A stretch of 64,000 nucleotides of DNA from Branchiostoma lanceolatum (lineage: Eukaryota > Chordata > Leptocardii > Amphioxiformes > Branchiostomatidae). Below the pieces are notes generated by a model. It searched no databases and was not told the DNA's origin. It saw only the letters and a list, made by a program, of their open reading frames with translations. The stretch is from assembly GCF_035083965.1 (NCBI RefSeq), contig NC_089724.1, forward strand, positions 20,850,974 to 20,914,973, in the 5' to 3' direction. Of the stretch, positions 50,101-61,368 are shown in pieces. Position numbers and translations under genes: made by a program. Within the stretch, counting starts at the first letter, position 1. Every line of letters starts with the position of its first letter.

Positions 50101-52066
50101 CGTTACTGATGGAAACAAAACTACAACCTTGTTAACTTCACAAAACCCACTCATTACAGAAAATGTGGGGCACTTCGTCTTGCATTGCTTAAAAAAAAAG
50201 AAGTCAAAACTAAAAAGTAGTTCTTATCAGAATAGTAACTCACTGGGGTAATTGTTTTTTATTCAGTGATAATCATTGCATCAGCCGTCGGCGGGAGTGT
50301 ACTATTGGCTGTGGGTGTTTTAACCTGCATAGTGATCTCCAAGCGAAGGTACGTGTCCCTCTATCACGGCATCGATCACCTCTGTCACACAATACTGTTA
50401 AAGTTCAGAATACTACAAATTGTATAACACTGACAGAGTTACTTCTCACATGAAGAATCTAGTGATAAAGAAACTTGCCTAGATGAAATGGATATTATAA
50501 AATGATGCCCCACTGTGGTGTCACTCCTTTATGGACAAATGTAGTTTCATACGCGTAACACTATGCCAAAAGATATATCATTAGCACTATATCTCGGATA
50601 GTATGACGCATACTGAACGTTCAAAACGTCGTGCAAATCAATGGAAGGCACTGGTCTCTACAAAGAGTCTCTCTTCACAGGGCCCGGGCAAGAAAAAGAT
50701 CACGACTGGCTACTGCACCCCGTGGGCACAGCAGGGACAACGAAGTCGTGGATGACGTCCTCACTTACAACTTCCGCACGCTCGCCAGCACTGCCCAGAT
50801 CAGGTCCGTGTGTTCTGCAAACATCAGCAATTTTCATTCGTCCTGCTTGCCCTCTTTGTAGTAATGGCTTTTCTGTAACCAGAATGATTTGACAATGGTT
50901 GATGTGTTTTTAGGCTACAAATCATCTCGACTGTAGACGGTCCTGGATCCGATCCAAATGACCAAAGTCCGGACGCCGGCTACGCAACAGCCAGTATGAC
51001 GAAGAAGAAGGTACGTGTTGATGGATTTAGAGATTTGCCAGGAGGAAATATTGCAGATGTGAATGCATGAAAATGGGAACCTTTGCACGTAAATTTTCTA
51101 TTTCTAGAGAGAGAGATATAAAGATAGATAGATATATATATAAACATACATATGCATATCAGACAAGAATGTCGAGGAACTTGAGATAGAACGCTGTGTG
51201 TCGAAACAAAATTATCCACACTGAGTGATGTGTTATGTTTACTTTCATAGATGCTGCCGGATCCACCGGGTGAAGCTGTGTATCAAAACGCTGTCATGTT
51301 CAACACCGCTGAGAGGGCATCCACGAAGAAAGACCTATCATCAAAGGCCCCCGCCATCTACACAAAGGTCAAGAAGAAGAAAAGGCATGTTGACAGTCCA
51401 GGATCCACCCTTGGGTCCCAGACATCCAGGTCCGAGAGGGACTTTGATACCTGCGAGGCAAAAGTCCGTCCAGAGCCATGTCCGCGCACATCCGCGCTCT
51501 ACGCCAAGGTCAACAAGAAACGCCCCCCGGAACCGCTTCCGTGGGAACTGGTAAGTCAGGTCCTGGTCTCATCCTGTTATGCCTCATTCTTGTAATAGTA
51601 TGTAAGTCTACACCTAGATATGACTAATCCATAAAACATATACCTAAATGTTAAAACCTGTTAACCTTTCGAACTTTCCCTGTTGCCACACAACTCAATT
51701 GAGCCTCATCACCACTGCCAAGAATTGTGTCGCTACGACTTGCAAGGTGCTTTTGATAGATATCTCTGGTGACATGACTCTCTCCACGATTCATTCTGAT
51801 TTGTTAGCACTGATACATATGACATTTCTATCTGCTCATAGGAAGAACTGCGTGAACCGGATCCGGAAGTGACATATCCGGAGCTGGACCATGTGCAGTG
51901 CCATGTTGCAGAGGTCACGGAGTTCCTGCCTGACGTCACGCCGTCCCACAGCGAGGGTGTGTATGCAGAAATCCGTGACATCATGGTACAAGATTCAAGA
52001 GGGTCGAGCAGTGACGAATCTTACAACACGTATGATAAGGCCGCCCATGGTTACAGTAGTGAATAA
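47125..52066 (+). CDS. Receptor gene B: kringle-WSC-CUB-Sushi with ITIM tail
   Basis: Predicted type I receptor, paralogue of gene A. Exons: 47125-47206, 47710-47928, 48198-48470, 48657-48986, 49191-49433, 49622-49927, 50267-50348, 50681-50803, 50914-51010, 51251-51550, 51842-52066; all phases match, 759 residues. Order: signal peptide (1-27), one compact kringle (28-101; HSYCRAPR, PWCYI), WSC (101-192), CUB in one exon (192-302, two cysteines), Sushi (302-383, an extra cysteine), Ser/Thr stalk (383-485), membrane span (485-512), ~247-residue tail. The second kringle of A, C and D is absent. The last exon has EVTYPEL (Tyr697), a strict ITIM that would recruit SHP-type phosphatases when phosphorylated, and GVYAEI (Tyr726). 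Further tyrosines lie in VYQNA (a YxN Grb2-type site), AIYTKV and ALYAKV. Signalling is inferred from motifs only. A LINE fragment and a TATTG repeat lie in introns. Confidence 0.85.
49041..49127. repeat. (TATTG)n pentanucleotide repeat
   Basis: About sixteen copies of TATTG, with one TATTGCATTG interruption, in the intron between the CUB and Sushi exons of receptor gene B. The tract ends about 65 bp before the Sushi exon acceptor. Confidence 0.9.
49995..50210 (+). mobile_element. Degraded LINE 3' fragment
   Basis: It matches, with many changes, the C-terminal coding end of the LINE at 15.1-16.6 kb. Parallel segments are GGAAGACGAAATGCATTTTT versus GGAAAATGAAATACATTTCC, then AAACCCACT..GAAAA.GTGGG and AAGAAGTCAAAAC. 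The frame is broken. It sits in the intron before the transmembrane exon of receptor gene B. Confidence 0.6.
51100..51150. repeat. AGAGAGA/GATA-rich simple repeat
   Basis: A short AGAGAGAGATA..GATAGATAGATATATATA tract in a tail intron of receptor gene B. Confidence 0.8.
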
Positions 52067-53166
52067 ATTTGCACTACTGACTGTTATAAACGTTCAACCT
52101 GGAAATGTAACTACGTATTTGTAGTGTTAACAGTATACACAAGGGTGTTCTTTGTAAGAACTAGAAAATGGAACGAAATCGAGCCAAGTTAGTGCTGGTA
52201 TCACATAACTGCTTTGAAGTTCATCATTAATTTTGTAGCGAAGCTAAGTAATGATGGTGATGTCAAGTGAGTGTTTTTTTACAGTATATTGTGATAAAAA
52301 GGTTTGTAAAGAATTTAAACGGGAAAGACATAAGAAATAACAATACTATATTAAGTATCTTATTCTAATGGATGCCTTTTGTATTGAAATAACTTAACGA
52401 GAAATTCCTTGGTGTAACTTTGATACAATGAGTAGTAATAAAGGAGTATTTGTTCACATGCACTTGGTGAGAATTTTATTTTTGCCATCTCATCAGCATT
52501 ACACACGACTTTAATCACAACATAGATCGACATGTGAGAGGGAACACTCGAAATAAAGAGACATTTTACTCTGTGTGTGACAAAATACAACTTGGCTATT
52601 TGTCGTGACACGGACAGTTTGGTTCACAGGCGGATGTGTGAATAGTAAACAATTACTTCTCTTTGGAGTCCTTGACACAAAAACGCAATACAATTGCTAC
52701 TTTAAATTCAAAACTGGCCCAAAACATAACTTTACAACCATAGGTGATTAATAATGAACTTCTACATTCAACATGGTAACGCCCGTAGTAGTTGAGACAA
52801 AAATGATAATGCATTCACAAACTTGGCATTAGCCATACTTATATCAAGTCGACTTATTTTCGATCAGATTGTGGCGTTGTGCCATGGTTCTCTTTAATCT
52901 CCTGCTGTGTGTCGACTACTGAGCCAAACGTGGGTGTCCAGCATTCTAAACACCACTTCATGTCGGTAATGTGTGAAAGAAGTCTGTATGACCGTGTGAT
53001 TGGATACCACAGCGAGCTCTTATCTCATACAGACAGACACACTGACGGAAATTACCTCTTGTATCCAGATATCTGCACGCTTCAAACTTCCTTCCTCAAT
53101 GGCCTTTACGCACGTTCTGTTCGGCCAAACCTCGCCCATGCCCCCAAGGACAGATGAAGGTTCAAT
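52067..53166. other. Intergenic, receptor genes B to C
   Basis: Probable 3' UTR of gene B followed by the 5' flank of gene C. AATAAA hexamers occur at 52,062-52,067 (overlapping the stop codon, probably too close to be used) and 52,437-52,442. I see no additional gene, TATA box or large repeat. Confidence 0.5.
52437..52442 (+). terminator. Poly(A) signal candidate of receptor gene B
   Basis: AATAAA about 370 nt downstream of the stop of gene B, a spacing similar to that in gene A. Confidence 0.45.
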
Positions 53167-56100
53167 ATGGCAACAGCAACATTTTTGTCCCTGGAGTTTG
53201 TTCTTATACTGTGGTTTCTGTGGTTTGAACAGCAGTGGGCTAAAGAACCTGAAGGTAGGAAGTCGTCACATCGCTTTGCCATTCATGTGATTTTTGCGTA
53301 GTCTTTACATCGTTGATTGAATGCACGGGCGAAAGGTCATGATAATGCCATAAAAGAGTCATACGCCCCAAATTAGGTTTGCACAATTTTTCTTGGTTTG
53401 GTTTTATCCCCAGCAGAGATAAATAGGGGTGAAAACGTTTCTACAGACATTTCAATGTGCTAGTGCGCCGTCTGTCCAACATTGTTTTTGCTAAATCAAA
53501 CGTCATGACTGGTAAATTGTTCTCGTAACATAACTTACCACATGTAACGTTACATATATAAGATAAAACTCTGCATGTATCAGAATGCTACAGAAGAGAG
53601 AACGGTGGTGTGAAGTACCAGGGAATATTACACGTGTCCGAAACCGGAGAGTCCTGCGTAAACTGGAATGAGACCGACGTAGTGTTCGCGGGGTCGGGCG
53701 GCCATAACCACTGCCGCGCCCCGCGACCAGGGGACCTGGTACCGTGGTGCTACGTGAGAACTGAGGAGGGGCAGTTGGTGGAACGTCGCTGCGATATACA
53801 GCACTGTACAGGTATGTAATGTGATACGCTGTAAGGGTTTGTTTTACGTAGTGCATGCATGGGGAGTGCACCCGTCTTTCGGAAGGGAGGTAAAATGGGG
53901 GCCCCGTGTTCGAGGGCGTGCCTTAAGTTGAGCACTTCAAAGGAGACGGGCTAGCAACACATCCCTGTAAAAATATACCCTGCTACAGAAATAGCAAGGT
54001 AACTTGCTGAACTATGTGCCACTAGGCACTATCGTCGAAGGTGAACAACAACAATGCATATTGTATACAAATGATTTGGGTCAGTCTTCCATGGATGTAT
54101 CGATGAGCTATCGTATTCCCAACACCAGAACGATATTGTCATATGGGATAATGTTATGTTGCTCATTTCAAGAGTGAATATCATGCAAACACGTGAATCT
54201 TTATTTCCCACATTCCCAGTTTGCTACACCGTGACTGGAGCTGACTACAGAGGTAACCAGTCCCGCCCGGAGCCCGGTGGGAAGCCGTGCGTGTCGTGGA
54301 CGGACAGGGGAACCTACAACAACAAAGGCGTCCACGCACACAACCAGGAGTATCGAAACAGAGGCATCGGAGAACACAACTACTGCCGGAACCCCAGCAC
54401 CTACTTCAGCCCCTGGTGCTACACTGGTAGAGGACAGACTAACTACAGACCTTGTCTTATATTGGATTGTAAAGGTAAAGATTTCTTATGTTGCCAATGG
54501 CATCAATGTTGTTGCTAGCAAGACCTACATGTATGCCACGAGACGCCAGGTGACGAGACTGACGCCAGCTTTTGCTTATGATTGCCCCAATCAATACACT
54601 GTGGTAGAATTTTCAACGATTGTACATTTTTCCGTTTTCCCACAGCACCAGGGTACTTAGGCTGCTATAGCGATGATGATGGGAACCTCATTCCTAAAGG
54701 AGTGACACCTCCAAAATGGTCGCTAACCATCGAGTCCTGCCTGGAGCACTGTCGCCTGCTTTCCAAGCAGTACGCTGTCATTCGGAACGGACGAGAGTGC
54801 TACTGTACCAGCGGCGTGGTCAGTACGGCAAAACCGCTCAGACCAAGCAACGCTTGTGGTAACCGCTGCCCTGGCAACTCTTTCCAGTACTGCGGAGGGT
54901 ATAAAAACATCGTATCCGTTTTTGACAGTAAGTTGCCAACGTCACTTATTTCATTGGTGAAATATTGCTCTTGGATTCATTCGTGGACAAGAGTATGTTT
55001 GAAAACCTAATAAATGTATCAAGGGAAACAATGTTTTATTTTCAGCAAATATGGGCAGGTGTAACGTCTCTCGGTATGGACAGCGAGGCACCATCTACAC
55101 TCCCAACTATCCTGGGTCCTACCCGAGTTCGACAGATTGCTACTGGAACATCAGTGTGGCGAAGGACCACATCATCAAATTTAGATTCCAACACTTCAGA
55201 ATGAGCGAAGACAGCTGGGTGAGTGTGTCGGATACTGCAGACAGGGCCGGCGGAGTGAGGATCACCGGACAGGACCCTGTGGGCGGGTACGTCACAAGTT
55301 CGGCAACTGCGTCGGTGTACTTCCGGGCACGTCCGTCACAGAACGCCGCGAGTCCTCGGGAAAACGACGGCTTTCCCAATGGATTTATCCTGTTGTTTGA
55401 AGGTACGTTGTGGTGTTGGTCATAGCCATGAGACAGCACTTCACATTGCTGTAGAATACTTGTGTAAACTTTATGATATCATCAATCACATAACTCTTAT
55501 ACAATCCAGTGAGACATGTAAAGATCATTTTATTGTGTTATCATTATCAGTATCAACTTCTTCGTTGAACGTGTCTTTAAGCCGGCGTCACAATTCATGC
55601 GAGCATCGGCCGATTTTGTAGATCGCCGGAAGCTCGCCGAATTTCAAATTCGCCCGAGCGTCGACCGTATTTTTCACTGAAAACCTGCCCCGTCACAAAT
55701 TGAACGGAGCTCGGGCGACGTCCGTCGAACACTAATAATCATAAATCCCACATAAGACGGTACCATCTCTTGGACACGGACGAAGTCAGAATCAAATGGC
55801 CTAGTAACAATCTCAAATTTAGACCAACTTTACTTTCTGAGTTGTGGCAAATCTGTAGGACACGAGTGAAGTAGGTGGGCACACTGAAAATAACCACATA
55901 AAGAGGAATTTTGTTATAGACCAATCAAAATACAAGTGCAGGAGCCACAAAGTCAACAGATCAGTCGTTTAACCCCGATCCAAACATTTTCAGCAAACGG
56001 AAATCGACCGAGGCTCGGGCGAACGCCGTCCGAGCTTCGACCGACCGTTGATAAGCCTATCGACGCCCTGCCGACGCCTGGGCGTGCCTCGGCAGACAAA

Positions 56101-59100
56101 CATAGATCTATAATGACTCAGTGGACTTTCAACTAGTCATTTGTGGAGAAAACACTCAGGAAGTGAAGGCAAACCTCAAAAGTCAAGCCCCAAATCATTA
56201 ATAAACAAATTGAAGCATCCAAACCAATACCTAAAAAGAAACAAGAAGCATTGTCTTCTGTGTCAACATTTTATTTATAATATTTCTTTTTGAATGAAAA
56301 TTTAACTTTGCATTGAATTGTCTTTCATTACAAAAGTTTGGCAGCATTCTTCGACAAGTTGATATTAGTATTAGTTAATATTACAATATCATTTATCATC
56401 TTATGTTATAAACCAAACTGTCGTTTCCTTTTATCTATAAACAAGAAGGAGTTCGGCCGAGGCCCGTCCAAGCTCCCATCAACACCTGCACAACGCTCGC
56501 CCGAAGCACGCCTTACTTTTCATGAGTCGGCCGGAACACTGACGACGGTCGTCCGATTATTGATCAAGGCCCGTGCGAGGCTCGCACGAGGCCGAAGAGT
56601 TCGGGCGACCTCCGACCGACCAAAAATCGGGTCTAAAATCCTCGGATGCCCGCCCGAATATTGGCCGAGCGCGGGGCGTTGCTCGGGCGAGCTACGGGCA
56701 AACTGTTGACGAGCTGCGCGAGTTCGAAAATCGTCGCCGAGGCCTCGCTGAATTTAAGCGCAGCTTCCAGTGACACGCGAACGTCGGCCGAGCTCCGAAA
56801 ATTCGCCCGAAGCCCGTAGAATCGACAGGACGTCGGTCGTACTTCGCCCGAAAATCGCCATTTGGAGCTCGCCGACAAGTCGGCCGAGCTAAATTCTTCA
56901 TTTGTGACGGGGGCTTTAACAACCATATTTGATGCAGCCATCAGGAGATGTCCGACACCAACAATCACCCATGGAGGCTTCGACGTCATGCGGCCCATGA
57001 CGGTGGTCAGTGACGGCTCCATCGTGACCGGAGACACCGTCCAGTTCTACTGTGATGACGGCTACCGGCTCACCGGGCCAGAACGTTTACTCTGCACGGA
57101 GAATGGGGACTTCGACAAAGACACCCCAGTGTGTTACATTCCAGAGACCATTGTCATTGTAATTGCCAGAACTACAAGTAAGTTTATAAAAACATAGTTA
57201 CGAATTGCTCTACTTGACAATGTCATTTCTTTGTCTGTCATCGGTTTCAACCGCTCATAACTAAACTTCGACGTGAACATGTCTTCCTTTCGATGTGATA
57301 TTACAGGAAGAACTACACCGGGACCACTTCCGCTAACGTCCAGAGAAGGACCAGCTCTACGCCCAAGAGCGCCAGGAACAAGCGTGAGACCAAATATAGC
57401 AACACCAACAACTTTTAGCACCATTTTACAACCAGCCGCACGAGTTACAACTGCACAGACATCTACACCCACGCAGAGACCTACAACACGGCCACTTCGT
57501 CGACCAACTAAAACCAAACGGCCCCCTTCATCTAGGCCAACTCAATGGACAACTGTGCCATCACGGTCAAGGGATCGTTCGACCGAGAGAACTGCACCAG
57601 ACGTCACTGTAACGGCAAGGTCCAGTGTCACACTACTTGATGGAGCCACGAAGGATGAAAAGACCACTTCAAAGGCACCCACTGATTCAAGAAAGCGCCC
57701 AACCACGGGAGATGAAAAGGGAGTGCTTGTCTCCACTGACACCAGGCCAGCAGAACGTAAGACCTTCACATTTCAATGCACATCATTGTACTTAAATGCT
57801 GCAACAGATTTGCTGTTTACGCACATACATACATGCATCATTACTGTAGACATCCAAGTCTAGCATTACATACCTTCTGACTCGACGTCCAGCGTGCAGT
57901 GACCAACATGATTTCACTAAACAAGCTGTTACGTTTGACGGAGTCTTTTTAACCACCAGGGCATGATTTTTCGACAGCTTACTCGACGAAAACAACATCC
58001 CTTGACGTGCCGTTTACTGCGAGAAGCACGCCCTTTATCTCGACCAAAACAACTGGATGGGTACCAGTCTCCTCCCCACACAAGTCAGGACCATTCCACA
58101 GCACCTCAACCACCGAGACCAGGCAACAAACAACCGGTGTGCGGAAAGGTCTCCCAACCTTGTTCACACAGTCACTGCCAAAGACAACGCATCACACGAC
58201 AGAATCCACCAAGACGTTCCTGACGACCCCCGCTGAAGACTCGAGGACACAACAGCAAGAGGTCACCAACGACCCAACCGCAACGGCCCGCAGATTGGGA
58301 TTAAACAGTAAGATATTTCTGAAATCATACTATAGCTAGTACATTAGATATGCATTTCATTCCCATTTATCCTTTTCAAAACCTCCTGTCTGGACGAGTT
58401 GTTCTGTTTCATGTGTTGAAGGCATGGACGTGGTTGTGATACCTTTTTTTTTATTGCAGTCTTCGCCCTGATCGCTATCGCTGTGGCGGCCTTGGCTTTC
58501 CTGTTCCTACTGCTGATACTGGTCATATGGAGCTGTCGAAGAAGGTACGATGATTTATTTTCAGAGGACCCGTTTTCATCAATATGTGAGACATCATGGT
58601 AACTTTGGTATCTGATTATAGCCGTCCTGTACTTTTCGTGTCCTCAACTCAGGAACCACAAGATCAAGCATCAGAAACTGGAGCTGCTGAACTACAGGAC
58701 AGAAATAAGAGCGCCTCCTACTGGCGGCACCACACCGGAGAACGTGCCGATGTCAGACATGTCCTCAAGTGGGTGAGTTTTGTATCTTCTACAATTGTGT
58801 GTAAATCACTAAAACCATGAGCATAAATGATGTTCTGTATACTCTACAGCGATGTAATAGCCTACAGGTACCGTCAGAACGACAGCTTGAGTGTGTATAG
58901 TGATATCTTGTGTTTCAATTTTATCCGTGAATCCATGTAACGTTAACAATATCTGAAAGCCAAGTTGAAATATACAAACCCTAACCGCTCTGTACTCTGA
59001 TTCAGACAGCAGGGTGACTTAGTGGCAAATGGGTCGGCTGGCCCGAAACCAAGTGAAGACGCAAACATGGTAAGTTGCTTCGGACGTCTTTCTCCTCTCA

Positions 59101-59574
59101 TCTACAAACTTGGCAGAAATTTCGGCTTTATATTCTTGTGACGTATACATCGGTCTTGAACAAGTTTTTATGATGTAAGAAGATGGCCAAGTCGAATCCT
59201 GAAGAGTTAGCCCTTCTGATTCTGTGTCAAAACATTTTGCTACGACATGTGAGTCAGTTTTGAACATTTTCGAAGCCCTTCTGAAAGCACGTACTAATAG
59301 CAACGTACATACATATTCACGGGTCATTACAAACTTGAAGAGTTAGATGCGTTTCTGCATTAGTCCAGCAGTTTTATTACAAACCACAAAATCAGTTTCG
59401 GTGCTCTCCCTTCTTCAGAGCGATGATGACTGTGACATTGAACCGGAAGTGACGTATACGGAACTGGACCTGGCCATAAATTGGGACGCTCCTGTCAGAC
59501 GAACGCAGCCGGAGACGGTGTACGCTCAAATACGCCCTCCGTCAGACAAGACTGGAGCTACGTATGCCGTGTAG
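53167..59574 (+). CDS. Receptor gene C: two kringles-WSC-CUB-Sushi, ITIM/ITSM tail
   Basis: Predicted type I receptor, paralogue of A and B. Exons: 53167-53254, 53584-53811, 54220-54474, 54646-54927, 55046-55402, 56938-57177, 57307-57756, 57960-58307, 58460-58544, 58653-58772, 58850-58867, 59006-59069, 59419-59574; phases match throughout, 896 residues. Order: signal peptide (1-29), compact kringle (30-106; HNHCRAPR, PWCYV), full kringle in one exon (106-191; EHNYCRNP, PWCYTG), WSC (191-285), CUB in one exon (285-404, two cysteines), Sushi (404-484), long Thr/Pro/Arg-rich stalk in two exons (484-750), membrane span (750-778), 118-residue tail. The tail has an 18-nt microexon and ends with EVTYTEL (Tyr858, strict ITIM), TVYAQI (Tyr880, ITSM fit) and ATYAV (Tyr894). 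The 22-residue spacing suits tandem-SH2 phosphatases; this is inference. The exon matching gene B's 300-nt tail exon is missing. A 1.3-kb transposon sits just upstream of the Sushi exon. Confidence 0.86.
53865..54050. repeat. Candidate SINE-like dispersed repeat
   Basis: CTTTCGGAAGGGAGGTAAAA and a CGTGTTCGAGGGCG phrase (loosely like a tRNA B box), followed by ACAACAACAAT, resemble a dispersed amphioxus repeat I recall. It lies in the second intron of receptor gene C. The assignment is from memory only. Confidence 0.35.
55581..56915. mobile_element. TTAA-flanked non-autonomous DNA transposon
   Basis: The left end GCCGGCGTCACAATTCATG and right end (reverse complement AGCCCCCGTCACAAATGAAG) form terminal inverted repeats, and TTAA sits immediately outside both (55577-55580 and 56916-56919). 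This fits a piggyBac-type TTAA insertion. The interior lacks a transposase frame. It has CpG-rich outer zones full of CGCCCGA/TCGGGCGA words around an AT-rich core. The right end is 22 bp from the Sushi exon of receptor gene C, so it forms the 3' part of that intron. Confidence 0.7.
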
Positions 59575-61368
59575 TAATGATTAAGTTACAGATATAGGAG
59601 AGCAACGAAAAGTTGCACATCACAAATTGCCGTCTTATTACTGAACAAAATCGCATCGTTTGTTGGTATTCTAATGATATTGTCCCATACAAGACTTATG
59701 TAACAAGACTGGCTATGTTTAGCATATTAGTGCTACTGCAAAATAATCTTTTTGTATGTAATTGTAGGTTATTAGTAGGTTAATAGCAGGTTATGTAAAT
59801 ATACATGACTCAACAGATTACCAAATTGTGAAAACAGACGGTCACAGATATTGCTGTTTGGTACAAACAAATTACCACGCAGATATATTTCCGACCAACG
59901 TCGTTCATTTCAGACCTGTTAGTGGTCTGATGTTTTCTAGTAGTTTACAACTGGTATCTGATTATCAAGTTAACCAAAGACACGTATTTATCAAAGTGCA
60001 GCAATATTGATAATCATTCTTTTGTTTGATAACCAGTATCTCAATCCGCATTCTATTGTCTAATGACACCCCTTACGTACACTCAGTGCGTTCGATATCA
60101 AAGAGTTTCATGACACAAGACCAACAGTTCCTGTTTCAATTAGTTGAATAAACTATTGTGATTATTGTTGCAATAAAGCTTTAAATGCTTGCAAGATGCT
60201 CGTGGCCTTTTCTTGTAGAGAGCGAACGTGCTGTTGTCTGGATTTGTATATTTAGTATGAAATTGATCGGAATATTGGGTTCATTGCAAAAATATTTGTC
60301 TACACACGATTTCAGTCCATTCTCATAGCTATCATCGTCAATATAGACGGAGAAAACAAATAGAATATAAAAACATAGTATAAATACTTGTATCAAACGT
60401 TCAATGTTGAAACTCAAGTGCTAAATGTCCGTGGGAAGGTTAATATTTCCCCTTCCGCGCCTGGCTGATGAAACCCTAGGGTGGCCAAAATCCCCTGGCA
60501 AAAGTATTCTCCCTGCAGCCAGCGTAGCTAGTCTGTTAGAGACTATACAGCTAGCTGGCCACTTTTCCTATCACATTCGACCTAAAGTTTTCTCAGAGGG
60601 GGCGCCCGGTAGGACACCAGCTAATAAAAAACATCCGATGTCAAAGGCCAATTGCCTAGGTCGTTACAGTGGTGGTTAGTGGTAACCTCAGGTCATCCCT
60701 CCACATAATAGGCGGATGGCGGTTGGCTGGAGACAGGAAACATTCCGATATAGATAAGGGACTTGGAAGCTGGGATTTCAGTTGGATTAGGGAAGATCCG
60801 TTAGATGCGGTCTATTCATTGGTGTCCAAAATGTAATAATATGCGCTGGCCTTTATAAAACGGCTATCTGCGGAATTATGAGTGTCAATTTCGTTACGTA
60901 TACTGAATAATTGTTGAGGATAGAACGGGCAATGGTCATGTAGTTCAGTTGAGTAGTTAAGAAACGCGAGGGGTTAAACGCACTTTTGGCAAGAAACATT
61001 GACAGGAATAGTCAGACAAAGTCCACAAGAACAGTCAATTTTCTCTCCTGGACTTAAAAAAACAACTTTCGAACAGGAACGTAATTCAGGCTATGGTTGT
61101 TTCGTGTGTGAGTGTGTTTTGTGCGTGTCTGTAACGATGATATTCAATAAAGAATTGAAATTAAATACAAGCTACAACATTCTACCTTGTCGAAAGAAAC
61201 GAGCCTCCCCTCAGCTCCCCTCCTGTAACCTGACAGTGCAGCAAGGACGTCTGACTTCCCGTGTTGATCTCATCGTCAGGAAGGGGTATCAACAATCAAT
61301 CCTGCTCCGGAATAGAGCAAAAACACGAGATGGGACCAGGTTTGTTGTTCAGTCGAGCTTCAGGCACC
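59575..61368. other. Intergenic, receptor genes C to D
   Basis: Contains the probable 3' UTR of gene C with AATAAA at 60,147-60,152 and 60,172-60,177, then about 1.2 kb of flank before gene D. The segment from 60,420 to 60,760 is GC-richer with CCCTGGCA and GGGGGCGCCC words, but I recognise no gene in it. An AG/CT-rich stretch near 61,200-61,230 may belong to the gene D promoter. Confidence 0.5.
60172..60177 (+). terminator. Poly(A) signal candidate of receptor gene C
   Basis: AATAAA about 600 nt downstream of the stop of gene C, with a second AATAAA 25 bp upstream at 60,147-60,152. A GT-rich element between and before them fits a 3' end-processing region. Confidence 0.45.

Noticed and set aside
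51251-51550. AIYTKV and ALYAKV in the gene B tail as further ITIMs
   Set aside because: The residue two before the tyrosine is Ala, outside the strict ITIM consensus. I list them only as tyrosine motifs.
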